A stretch of DNA of 24,301 nt from a virus. The stretch covers positions 1-24,301 of the IMG/VR virus record IMGVR_UViG_3300020467_000049; one strand, given 5' to 3'. The notes beneath the pieces are model-generated. The model worked only from the letters and a program-made list of their open reading frames with translations. It had not been told where the DNA came from and searched no databases. Made by a program: the position numbers and the translations under genes. Below, one piece after another: positions 1 to 8,304 of this stretch (its first letter is position 1; each line of letters starts with the position of its first letter).

Positions 1-2514
1 ATTACCACCACCAAGTGAGTTATATGTAAAGGCTACGCTATTATTAAAAAACTTTCCAAATGGCATTAGTGTACCTATTAAGGGAACATCACCTACTTCT
101 TCTAATCTAGATGCCATCCAACCTAAAGGATCAGGGAGTCTTCTATCAATGACAAAGCCATACGCATCTCTAAATTTTACGCCTTTTCCTGAATGATATG
201 ATTTACTAAATATATCTTTAAGTGTAGATTCTGTTGCACCTGCTTGAATATTAAAGAAGTCAGTGGACGTTAACGCTGTTTTTAAAGTCTCTTCGTCCTG
301 TGCCATAAACTCTCTAAATCCCTTATTATATTTTTCTCTTAATAATCTATCTATATGACCTAAATAAGATTGTGATTTAGTAAAAGTATCAATAGCTGTT
401 ACGAAACCCATTTTTTGTACAAATTTTAGATAGGCTTCATTAGTACTCATCCACCACGGGGGTACACCTTGTATACTTTTTGTTTTTATTTTTTTGCCAT
501 CTCCTGATATAGCATCTTTAAATTGTTCTTCAGCGTTTAAGTATTTAGTGCTAGTAACTTTTTCTGCGTATCCAAACTTCTTTGCTAATTCATTAACATC
601 TCTTACATCCACACCTCCTACAATAACCTGTTGCAAAGACTTGGCACTTTCAGGAGATATTAACATCATTTTATCAAAAGCTTCTCTTGTAGCATTTGGC
701 TCTAGTAATGTAGCTAGTCTAAATCCTAAATTCTTTCTTGTGTTTCTAGCTGTGGTCATAGCTTTACTACTAATGACTGTCGCCCAACTTTTATTACCTG
801 TTAGAGCATCTAAAGATTCACCTATTACATTTAAAGGCATTGCCCATAAGTTGTTTAACATGAGTGCAGTATCTGTAGCTACATTTAATCCTGTAGTGGC
901 TGTCCAACCACCCATGTTTAAAGCTGTCGTTGACCATGTAGAAACCAATCCTCTTTTCCATCCTTGTTGAAAATAACTAAAAGGTCTCTTTTTTAAATTC
1001 TTTAATAGTTTTTCTTCACCTAACTTTTCAGCTAATATGTTTTTCTCAATATCTAAATCAGACAATATACTTGTTGATATTCTTTTACCAATTTGTAAAG
1101 TTTTACCAGCATCACTAAACTTATAATTCATAGAATCTATAAACTTATCAAAAGCATCAGGTTGATCTAAATCAACAGTACTAAATAGCATCTCACTTTC
1201 TAATGTACCTTCTTCATTTAATCTGTCTTTAACTCTTCTCATAGCTTTAGTGTAAGCACCTTTCTGTTGAGGAGAAAGTGTTTCTTTTAAAAGCTTAGAA
1301 AATGCTGCCACAAATTGACCAGACCCTTTTTGATTTCTTAGATCAACAAAGTATCTTAAATCTAGTTCTTCAACCATATGTTGAACCATGCCTTTTACTT
1401 TTAGGTCATCATTGCCAAATAAGAAGAAATCCATAAAATCCCTACTAGCAAATACCTCATCTTCTCCTAATAGTTTTTCTCCTTTTTGTGTAGACTCTTC
1501 CCAAAACTTAGTAAGAGCATCAGCTTTCAGTCCGATCTTCTTTACAATTGCTTCTTTTTGTTTATCTGTCTTAACTTTTTTAGTGTAAAATCCTTCAAAG
1601 TTAAAAAACTTTTTCTTAGTTAAAGGCTGTCCTGATAGAGCTAACTCTATTCCTCCACCAATCATGCCCTCAAACAAAGATAAGAAGCCTTGCATCTGAT
1701 TATATTCATCTTGCTTGCCCACCTTTATCATTGTTTCTTGGTAGTACTTATCTAAGCCATAAGCTAGTGCCATATCAGCTATTGTTACAGCACCTATATT
1801 TTTTAATATTTGACCCTTAGTATATTGCTTTACACCTTGTTCTAATGCTGTTCCAAATGCTGCATCTTTTATTTGTTTTTTAACTGCCCATCTTCCTAAC
1901 AATTTAGGTAAAACAATTCCTGGTACATAGTTTGTTGGACTCTCAAATGGATTAGCTGTGTTTGCTAAGTGTTCCATCAAGCCTGATATAGCATCCCATT
2001 TGCTACTCCATCCTTCCTCTTTCCATCTACTAAAAATACCTGGATATTTATCATAGATATCATACGCATTTTTATAGATTGGATACTCTTCTTGTTTTGC
2101 CCTAGCTACAGCTAAACCCTCATTTAATATGCCTACATCACTACTATCTACATTTCGCATTCTAGTTTGAAAATGATTCCACACTTCTTCATTAGTAAAG
2201 TTATCTGCTAATGTTCCTGCTCCTGACACAGCAAGATAATTTCTTAATGCAGTATTGATACTAGGATTGTTAATCATTTCATCTTCAGTTATCTTTTCAG
2301 TCTTCTTGATAAACTGAGGATCTACAGTTGACATAAAAGGCTCAAGAGAGGAAGACATTTGATCACCATAGTCTGTAAAACCCTGTTTAGGTATAGGAAC
2401 TATGCTTGTATTGTCTGGTGTTACATTTTCTTTAACTTCATCTACAGATGGTAAGTTATATCCTGGTGTACTACCATAATAGTCATCATCATTTAAAATT
2501 AAACCATTACTCAT
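1..2514 (-). CDS. Large internal virion (DNA-ejection) protein, 3' end beyond window
   Basis: An open frame runs from ATG at 2514 to the left edge without a stop, giving 838 residues of an incomplete protein. The start overlaps the stop of the upstream gene by 8 nt (ATGAGTAA), and a CAGG lies 7 nt upstream as a modest ribosome site. The protein is mostly helical and mixed-charge, with no signal peptide. Gly/Ala-rich, hydrophobic helix-like stretches lie near residues 240-253, 276-295 and 523-568. The visible C-terminal part has a PFGKFFNNSVAFTYNS segment (818-833). Large proteins of this kind, encoded last in the virion module, are usually ejection proteins that leave the capsid with the DNA. 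That role is inferred from size, composition and position beside the lysozyme and other helical proteins; I cannot name a specific family. The reading frame itself is certain. Confidence 0.7.
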   Translation of the reverse strand, partial: MSNGLILNDDDYYGSTPGYNLPSVDEVKENVTPDNTSIVPIPKQGFTDYGDQMSSSLEPFMSTVDPQFIKKTEKITEDEMINNPSINTALRNYLAVSGAGTLADNFTNEEVWNHFQTRMRNVDSSDVGILNEGLAVARAKQEEYPIYKNAYDIYDKYPGIFSRWKEEGWSSKWDAISGLMEHLANTANPFESPTNYVPGIVLPKLLGRWAVKKQIKDAAFGTALEQGVKQYTKGQILKNIGAVTIADMALAYGLDKYYQETMIKVGKQDEYNQMQGFLSLFEGMIGGGIELALSGQPLTKKKFFNFEGFYTKKVKTDKQKEAIVKKIGLKADALTKFWEESTQKGEKLLGEDEVFASRDFMDFFLFGNDDLKVKGMVQHMVEELDLRYFVDLRNQKGSGQFVAAFSKLLKETLSPQQKGAYTKAMRRVKDRLNEEGTLESEMLFSTVDLDQPDAFDKFIDSMNYKFSDAGKTLQIGKRISTSILSDLDIEKNILAEKLGEEKLLKNLKKRPFSYFQQGWKRGLVSTWSTTALNMGGWTATTGLNVATDTALMLNNLWAMPLNVIGESLDALTGNKSWATVISSKAMTTARNTRKNLGFRLATLLEPNATREAFDKMMLISPESAKSLQQVIVGGVDVRDVNELAKKFGYAEKVTSTKYLNAEEQFKDAISGDGKKIKTKSIQGVPPWWMSTNEAYLKFVQKMGFVTAIDTFTKSQSYLGHIDRLLREKYNKGFREFMAQDEETLKTALTSTDFFNIQAGATESTLKDIFSKSYHSGKGVKFRDAYGFVIDRRLPDPLGWMASRLEEVGDVPLIGTLMPFGKFFNNSVAFTYNSLGGGN

Positions 2515-3877
2515 TTGGATACCTGTCCTCTATCGCATCAATAACTGATACCTCTAGTATCTTTTTAGGATCTAACTTACTTCTATACTTTAACATTGTT
2601 TGTGGAAGTAAGATGGCATCCTTATCCATAACTTTAATAAATGTTACTAATGTTGCTTTATCCACGAACACAGTATCCTTGTTAATGTTTGCTATATTTA
2701 AAAAGTCAGTAGCTCTGAAAACACTCTTATTATCAGATGAAGTTTGTGCATAACTATCAACCATGCTTGACATATTTCTCTGTAACTGTTTTTTATCAGC
2801 AGATTGTTTCCACAATAGTGTGAAAACCTTTTCACCTGCTTCAGACATAGCAATCATTTTATCTTTAATGTCATTAGAAACATCAAAATTTTTAATATTA
2901 TTTACATTACCATCCCAATCATCAGGAAACATTCCCTCATCTAAGATATTATTATAAGTAGTTTTTATTGTCTCATTATCACCCATAACAGATAAAACTC
3001 TTACAATCTGTTGACTAACTTGTTTGTCAATTTTAGCATCAGTAGGATCAGTCATACCTTTTGTTACATCATAGTCTGCCATAATATCTGCACTAGCCAT
3101 GTCAAATCCTATCTGTGATGGATCAAGTGTATCAAGTTGACTGTAATCAAAAGATCTGTTACCTACAGGTATATTGCCTGCCATCTTTAGATATCTAGCT
3201 GAATCTTTGAGTGCTGAGTTAGGATCACCATACATAGCACCAAATACACCTGCATCGTACTCGCTAGGTGACTTACTACTATTGAGAAGTTCCATATGAC
3301 CTCTGTACTTTTGATCTAGTAATTTGTTGAGATCAACTCCATCTGCTGATTCTAAACTAGCTACATCATTAAACAGATTATTAATAGTATGTGGTTTTAA
3401 CGTAGCACCATTTTTTATATGATACTTCTGTAGCTCTTCAATTTCTTTTCTGAATCTCTCAAATGCAACAGGGCCCGCTTTTATTATATTCTGAATAATT
3501 CTAGGATCAACACCTTTAAGATCTTTAGTTATAAACTCTCGCATTGCTATAACATCAGTTTCAGTCTTTTGTAGTTTTGGTATTACATAATTTCTAACTC
3601 TACTTAGGGCAGATTTTGCTGTAGCTACACCTAACTCTCTAGACTTATCTAGATTATGTTGTATAACTTTAGCTTGCCCACCTCGTCCTTTTGGGTTGGC
3701 TGCTGCTAAACCTAACGTGCCTAACAAGAAGATCCAATCTCCTGTTTTCATATTCTTAGTCATGTTTCTTAGACTATCGGCTCCCTTTTCCATAAAAGAC
3801 TTTTTCTTCTTTTTGGCTAAGTAATTATCTTTCCATTCAAAACCTTCAGGTGGATTTGGTGTATCTTCTGGTAACAT
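2507..3877 (-). CDS. Helical structural protein, probable internal virion protein (456 aa)
   Basis: The product is 456 residues and almost wholly helical and soluble in composition. It starts with a proline-rich stretch (PEDTPNPPEGFEW), followed by a lysine run (22-26) and one short hydrophobic segment (48-60, WIFLLGTLGLAAA). There is no enzyme motif that I recognise. It begins 2 nt after the stop of the acidic 196-residue gene, with AGGAG upstream, and its end overlaps the start of the 838-residue protein. Its place between lysozyme-side genes and the very large protein suggests it belongs to the internal or ejection protein set. That is inference from context; on sequence alone it is an unrecognised phage protein. 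Confidence 0.6.
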   Translation of the reverse strand: MLPEDTPNPPEGFEWKDNYLAKKKKKSFMEKGADSLRNMTKNMKTGDWIFLLGTLGLAAANPKGRGGQAKVIQHNLDKSRELGVATAKSALSRVRNYVIPKLQKTETDVIAMREFITKDLKGVDPRIIQNIIKAGPVAFERFRKEIEELQKYHIKNGATLKPHTINNLFNDVASLESADGVDLNKLLDQKYRGHMELLNSSKSPSEYDAGVFGAMYGDPNSALKDSARYLKMAGNIPVGNRSFDYSQLDTLDPSQIGFDMASADIMADYDVTKGMTDPTDAKIDKQVSQQIVRVLSVMGDNETIKTTYNNILDEGMFPDDWDGNVNNIKNFDVSNDIKDKMIAMSEAGEKVFTLLWKQSADKKQLQRNMSSMVDSYAQTSSDNKSVFRATDFLNIANINKDTVFVDKATLVTFIKVMDKDAILLPQTMLKYRSKLDPKKILEVSVIDAIEDRYPNE

Positions 3878-3879
3878 AT

Positions 3880-4470
3880 TTATCTCCTAGACATAATACC
3901 CATTTCAGGGTTTGGCATTTGTTCTGGTGTGGGCATCTCTTGTGGCATAGGCTCTTCTTCTATAGGCATCTCTTCTAAAGGTGGTTCTGCTTGTTCTAAA
4001 TCATCATCTAACATATCAGCAGTTTGCCTCATTAAATCTACACCTTCATCGTCTTCTTCAGTTTCTGCAACCTTTTCAATTTCCATACGAACCTTTTCAG
4101 CTAAGTGTGTTGCATCTTCTTGTGGTTGACTATCAGGATTTAATCCATCCACTACTTGTACACCTGCTTGTTTACCTAACATTCTTACATACTCATGTAG
4201 TACAGGACTTATTAACATTTTATTATCCATACTATGTTTACCTTGCATTACAAAAAATGTTGTCATAGATTCTACAAGCACTTCTATAGGCACACCCATA
4301 TCTAGCATTTCAATGGTATTGTCTATAACTTCATCACTTGTTATTCTACTAATATAAAAATCTATGACCTCACTTAACTTACTCATTTCAGCAGGTCTTT
4401 CGTAGGGTCTACTTTTGGGTTCTACAACTAACGACTCACCTGGCGATGGTCTATCAAAAAAATCTGCCAT
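3880..4470 (-). CDS. Acidic helical phage protein with Pro/Glu/Met-rich tail (196 aa)
   Basis: The N-terminus has a PGESLVVEP segment followed by a Pro/Glu-rich linker, a pattern I associate with small proteins in marine phage virion modules. Residues 30-100 look helical. The C-terminal third is strongly acidic and low in complexity, with repeated EEMP, QEMP and EQMP units ending in GIMSRR. Such a tail is likely disordered. The gene starts at a TAATG overlap with the lysozyme stop, with GAGGAG just upstream, so it is probably translated in step with it. Its function is unknown. A small scaffolding, chaperone or accessory role for the ejection proteins is possible but not shown. Confidence 0.55.
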   Translation of the reverse strand: MADFFDRPSPGESLVVEPKSRPYERPAEMSKLSEVIDFYISRITSDEVIDNTIEMLDMGVPIEVLVESMTTFFVMQGKHSMDNKMLISPVLHEYVRMLGKQAGVQVVDGLNPDSQPQEDATHLAEKVRMEIEKVAETEEDDEGVDLMRQTADMLDDDLEQAEPPLEEMPIEEEPMPQEMPTPEQMPNPEMGIMSRR

Positions 4471-5420
4471 TATTTACTCCTCGACATTAAAGATGAAACT
4501 GCTCCTTCAAACATGCTTGCTTCCTCTAATCTTCTATTTTTATTGATGCCATCATTGTCTGTTGCTAACTTTCGTATAGCATCTGCTCCGACTTTAGCAT
4601 CTCCTGATTTAATAGCTTCTCTAATTCTTTTGGGAACTCTTCCATAATTATAAGTAATACTTACAATAGCAGACTTCTGTCTATCGTTTAAATTTTCCCA
4701 TGTATCTTTTCCTATTGTCTTTTTAATTATAGGAACAAACTCTTTAGTTATTCTTCTATTTAAATCTCTTAGTGCTTCTTCAGTAGTGACTTTCATTCCT
4801 TTTTTTATTTTAATAACAGTACCATCTTTCTTAGTAGTAGTGTTACTTCCAAACCCTGCTACATATCCAACAGTAACTAATTTACCATTTCTCTTGGTTT
4901 TATCAGCGTATGCAACACTTCTAAATTTCTCTTTATCTTTTATAAAATTAGATGATAACTCTAGCCATCCTTGTTTCTTTCCTGAAAACATTTGAGACAA
5001 CTCTTCTTTGCCTTCAAACATCTCCCCAAAACTTAATTCATCATCACGTAAGTTAGGTTCATATGAATTAGGTATAGGTGTTGCCTTTTCGGATTCTTCA
5101 TTAAAAACACCAAATAATTCACCTAATGTATCCATTGATGTTGCATTCTCTTTTGTATCATAAGGTGTCTTTAAACTTAATTTAGCCTTATCCAATTGTC
5201 CTTTTAGCAAACTATTTGCATCATCTGCCACAGTCTGTGCTAATTCTGATTCATAGAACTGTGGTGAAAAACCTGTAACAGGTGTACCATCATCCATGCT
5301 TAATCCTCCCATTACAAAACCACCTTGAGCATATCCTCTTTTGGTTTTTTGGAATTTTTTTAATTGATTGTATAATTTTGCATAAGGAATTTCATCCTTT
5401 AAACTTTTTATTTTTCTCAT
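4470..5420 (-). CDS. GH24-type lysozyme (muramidase) with N-terminal extension, likely virion-associated
   Basis: The catalytic domain spans about residues 152-310. The T4-lysozyme pattern E-x2-R-x3-Y-x-D is present as E164, R167, Y171 and D173, with T183 in the following LVTVGY strand. These match T4 Glu11, Asp20 and Thr26 in kind, with identical Glu-Asp spacing; the stretch from Asp to Thr is longer here. A later NDRQKSAIVSITYNYG segment (245-260) and an RRLEEASMFEG segment (296-306) are typical of the fold. This enzyme family cuts the glycan strands of peptidoglycan. The first 150 residues are not part of a usual endolysin and carry RGYAQGGF (28-35). The gene sits between the 722-residue helical protein and other likely ejection proteins, with a TAATG overlap at each end. 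This favours a virion lysozyme that opens the wall at infection, though a role in final lysis is not excluded. Confidence 0.85.
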   Translation of the reverse strand: MRKIKSLKDEIPYAKLYNQLKKFQKTKRGYAQGGFVMGGLSMDDGTPVTGFSPQFYESELAQTVADDANSLLKGQLDKAKLSLKTPYDTKENATSMDTLGELFGVFNEESEKATPIPNSYEPNLRDDELSFGEMFEGKEELSQMFSGKKQGWLELSSNFIKDKEKFRSVAYADKTKRNGKLVTVGYVAGFGSNTTTKKDGTVIKIKKGMKVTTEEALRDLNRRITKEFVPIIKKTIGKDTWENLNDRQKSAIVSITYNYGRVPKRIREAIKSGDAKVGADAIRKLATDNDGINKNRRLEEASMFEGAVSSLMSRSK

Positions 5421-7588
5421 TACGTGCCTATCCCTTGAGCTATTGCACCAATAACAGTTTGAAACAAACTACCTGTTCCTTCTGAAGCCTTTGCATCAGC
5501 ATCCATTTGTGCTATTAATATAGAAGCTGCTCTTTGTTGGTCATTCTGATCTGCTGTGAATACCCAATTCATTAAATCTCTAGCTGATTGATAATCCTGT
5601 TCTAATTGCATTTTAGTCATAGCTGTTGAGTTATTCGCATCGTTCATATTAGCTTGATTTTGAGCTGCATTATTAGCTGTTGTTACACTCTGATACCAAG
5701 CCGCATTTGCAGTTGATACAGCGAGAGCATTTGTTGCATTAAACTGTGCCCGGTTCTCTTTCAAAGACGCAAAGAATTTATTTAAAGCTGTTTCTTCTTG
5801 AAACTCTACAGTAGCCATAGCATTCTGTTGTTCTGCATTAAATCTAGCCTGCGTTGCTTGAATGTTCTCTATTGCAATATCAACTTTATTCTTTTCTTGC
5901 ACGTTTATTTGAGCTGCAGCATTTTCAGCGGCTTGATCTTTGAACAATGCATCTACTTTAGCTTGTGCTTTTAACATGTTAGCTTGTTGTTTGTTATTTA
6001 AATTAGCAATGTCCATGTCTAAAAAGGCTTTAGCATTAGCAACTTGAGCCTGCTGTTTGTTAGTCAAGTTGGCTATATCCATTTTAGTTAGAGCTGCTGC
6101 GTCAGAAAGAATCTTGGCATTTTCCGCATTCAAGTTAGCTATGTCTACACTTTGAGCCATGCGGGCATTCTCTAATGCTATTTGCACATCAGCATCATAG
6201 TTTTGTCTAGCTATTTCAGATATAGTTGATGCATTCTTTACTCTTGCTTGAAACTCTTGATCAAAATCAACCTTTAAAAAATCTGCTCTTTGTTTAGCAG
6301 CTAATATTGTAGACTGCTGTCTGTTATTTAAATTTTGCATTTCAAATTCTGCAACAGTTTTAGCATCTGCACTAGCAATTGGTATTGCTGACTCCATTGC
6401 CGCTTGTACAATGGCTTGACCTGCTAATGATGATGCATTCAATCCTCTTGCATTAAGAGCGGCTAACGCAGTACGCATAGCACCTGCCGCCCACACAGGA
6501 GTTGCTCCACCTTCAAAATCAGCCATTAAGTCGTCTAGTTGTCCTTGTACTAATGCTTTTGTGCTAGGATCTGCTGTTGCAAATGATTTCTCTGTTTCTT
6601 TTATGACTTCATCTGCTTTATCTTTATCATAGGCAGACTGAACTGTTTCACCATCTTGCAATGTTCTCTTAGTTGGACTCTTTACAGTTTGTGCTGATTC
6701 AATCTGAGCAGCGTCATATTCAGGATCTAACTGACCTAGATCATCTTTTGTCATTGTTTGGGCAGTAACTTTATTATCTTCGTCTATCGTTCCTACAGCA
6801 CCTGCAACCCCTGACAACTTAGTATCTATGTCATCTGCCGTTTTAGCAATATCAGAATCTCCAATTTGATTAGCACTAACACCTGCTGTTGTGTCAGTAG
6901 CTGTTTTTACTGCATCCATCGTTCCTAAACCAGGCTTAGTAATATCTCCTGTTACTTGCCCCTTTGTACTATCAATCAAAGTTGGATCACCAGGACTTAC
7001 AGAAATTGTACTTACAGGTGTTTTTGTTGTTAATTTTGCAAAGTTTCTAGGAGAGGTAGTGGTAGTTGGAGTAGTAGTATTGGGATCTGCATTAGGATCT
7101 GTAGTACCTGAAGCATTAGCTACATCTTCTGATGTTGTTGTATTTAATGGAGATAAATCTGGAGGATCAGGAGTGTAAGTAGTAGCACCGGGAACTGTTG
7201 AGCCTGCTAGTTTATTTTGATCTGCTGACTTTTGTGTGTTAGCACCAAATCCTTCTTTCCTAGCTTGTTCTTTCCAATCTTCTATTGTAAAACCAGCATT
7301 AGGAGAAACATAGTAACTGTCAAATGTATCTAAGTCTTTATAGTCACCTGTAGTTCCACTAATATACTTATTCATTTCAGATAATGGCATACCACCTGGT
7401 GCAAATCCTCGTTTCTGTCTACCTACTAATGTTGTAGCTTGATTGAACATATCCATGACATAACTTTTAGCTTTATCATTGCCCATGATAAATTTATTTA
7501 TATCATTAATATTGTTCTTTCCTGTGTAGCCTTTCATTTGAGCTAACTTGAACATTTGATCATTCGTAAATCCTACAAACTTTGTCAT
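5420..7588 (-). CDS. Large helical-repeat internal virion protein (722 aa)
   Basis: The N-terminal 60 residues form a small charged domain, followed by the motif RGFAPGGM (60-67). Residues 128-300 are a Thr/Pro/Ala/Asp-rich, low-complexity linker (TTTPTTTT at 171). A conserved-looking segment WAAGAMRTALAALNARGL begins at 366, then a long Ala/Gln/Asn-rich helical part runs from 405 to 700. Within it three back-to-back 22-residue units start at 481, 503 and 525 (VDIANL, MDIANL, MDIANL). The C-terminus ends in a small glycine-rich hydrophobic helix (707-722). I have seen similar proteins in marine podoviruses; they are usually structural and thought to be internal. The gene directly precedes the lysozyme with a TAATG overlap. 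The exact role is inferred. Confidence 0.65.
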   Translation of the reverse strand: MTKFVGFTNDQMFKLAQMKGYTGKNNINDINKFIMGNDKAKSYVMDMFNQATTLVGRQKRGFAPGGMPLSEMNKYISGTTGDYKDLDTFDSYYVSPNAGFTIEDWKEQARKEGFGANTQKSADQNKLAGSTVPGATTYTPDPPDLSPLNTTTSEDVANASGTTDPNADPNTTTPTTTTSPRNFAKLTTKTPVSTISVSPGDPTLIDSTKGQVTGDITKPGLGTMDAVKTATDTTAGVSANQIGDSDIAKTADDIDTKLSGVAGAVGTIDEDNKVTAQTMTKDDLGQLDPEYDAAQIESAQTVKSPTKRTLQDGETVQSAYDKDKADEVIKETEKSFATADPSTKALVQGQLDDLMADFEGGATPVWAAGAMRTALAALNARGLNASSLAGQAIVQAAMESAIPIASADAKTVAEFEMQNLNNRQQSTILAAKQRADFLKVDFDQEFQARVKNASTISEIARQNYDADVQIALENARMAQSVDIANLNAENAKILSDAAALTKMDIANLTNKQQAQVANAKAFLDMDIANLNNKQQANMLKAQAKVDALFKDQAAENAAAQINVQEKNKVDIAIENIQATQARFNAEQQNAMATVEFQEETALNKFFASLKENRAQFNATNALAVSTANAAWYQSVTTANNAAQNQANMNDANNSTAMTKMQLEQDYQSARDLMNWVFTADQNDQQRAASILIAQMDADAKASEGTGSLFQTVIGAIAQGIGT
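5951..6148 (-). repeat. Three in-frame 22-residue helical repeats
   Basis: Residues 481-546 of the 722-residue protein consist of three consecutive 22-residue units. They begin VDIANLNAEN, MDIANLTNKQQ and MDIANLNNKQQ. A looser relative (EMQNLNNRQQ) lies at 416. The period fits two turns of an 11-residue (hendecad) coiled coil, so a long rod is a plausible structure. Confidence 0.8.
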
Positions 7589-7593
7589 GTCTA

Positions 7594-7824
7594 TTAATCC
7601 TTACTTAATACTTTATCTAATTTATCTTCTAGTCTATGTAATGCATCCATCACTTGACCAAGATCATCACGCATTTCCTTACGTGTTACGTATTCTTCTC
7701 TTGTCTTATTCAATAGTATATCGATTCGTTTGACTTCTTGTATGAGTCCTCTAAATGCCCACACAGCAGGAGCTATTACTAAAGTTAAAATAATGTTCCA
7801 AAACATCCACATACTAATTTCCAT
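7594..7824 (-). CDS. Small membrane protein with coiled coil; holin candidate (76 aa)
   Basis: The protein has one hydrophobic segment near the N-terminus (about residues 5-24, WMFWNIILTLVIAPAVWAF) followed by a charged helical region (27-75) with heptad-like spacing (RIDILLNK, LHRLEDKLDKVL). It begins 3 nt after the stop of the 158-residue gene and ends 5 nt before the 722-residue gene. Single-span, coiled-coil phage proteins of this size include holins, which release endolysin by opening the inner membrane, and small spanin-like proteins. There is no lipobox. The holin reading is only a candidate; a membrane-bound virion component is equally possible. Confidence 0.5.
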   Translation of the reverse strand: MEISMWMFWNIILTLVIAPAVWAFRGLIQEVKRIDILLNKTREEYVTRKEMRDDLGQVMDALHRLEDKLDKVLSKD

Positions 7825-7827
7825 TCG

Positions 7828-8304
7828 TTACTCCTGTATTGATTTTAAATACCATATAAGCCAACCAAAACCGATAATTGTACATACTAATAAAAATATA
7901 AAAATGCCCTCTATAATGCGTTCTTTTATCTCTTGTTGACGATACAGTTGCTCTTGTCTAGCTTTTCTGATCTTACCTTCCATTGCAATCAATTCATCCC
8001 AAGCTTTGTGTCCATGCGAGAATTGAATGAAAGTTTTAAGCTCATATCTTTGTTCTTCTAGTTTCTTCTTAGCTGCAAAGGCTTCTAAGGCTTCTTGTTC
8101 TACTGATCCAAATACCTTGCGAAAGATAGGTGGATTCTTAGCTGACTTTTCTTTTTGTTCTATATCTGACACAGCACTCATCCATCTTGATAAATCGCCT
8201 GTCATAGATTCTATATCACGACCTGCTTGAAAAGCTTTCTTTAAACCGGCGAATGCCGTACTTGCTGTGGTTAAACAAGCACCGATTGTAATAGGATCGA
8301 ACAT
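7828..8304 (-). CDS. Coiled-coil protein with C-terminal membrane anchor (158 aa)
   Basis: The N-terminus has a mildly hydrophobic Ala/Thr-rich segment (5-22, ITIGACLTTASTAFAGLK). A long charged helix follows (60-130, with KKKLEEQRYELK and EGKIRKARQEQLYRQQEIKERI). The end is a strong membrane span at about 132-152 (IEGIFIFLLVCTIIGFGWLI) with a short tail. The gene starts at a TAATG overlap with the 924-residue adhesin. I recall close relatives in marine phages but no established function. Together with the next gene, which has its membrane span at the other end, it could form a lysis pair or a membrane-facing part of the ejection apparatus. Both ideas are inference. Confidence 0.55.
   Translation of the reverse strand: MFDPITIGACLTTASTAFAGLKKAFQAGRDIESMTGDLSRWMSAVSDIEQKEKSAKNPPIFRKVFGSVEQEALEAFAAKKKLEEQRYELKTFIQFSHGHKAWDELIAMEGKIRKARQEQLYRQQEIKERIIEGIFIFLLVCTIIGFGWLIWYLKSIQE

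Noticed and set aside
494-970. 158-residue open frame on the plus strand
   Set aside because: It lies wholly antisense to the well-supported 838-codon minus-strand frame, has no ribosome site or homology pattern, and its content reflects the reverse reading of that gene.
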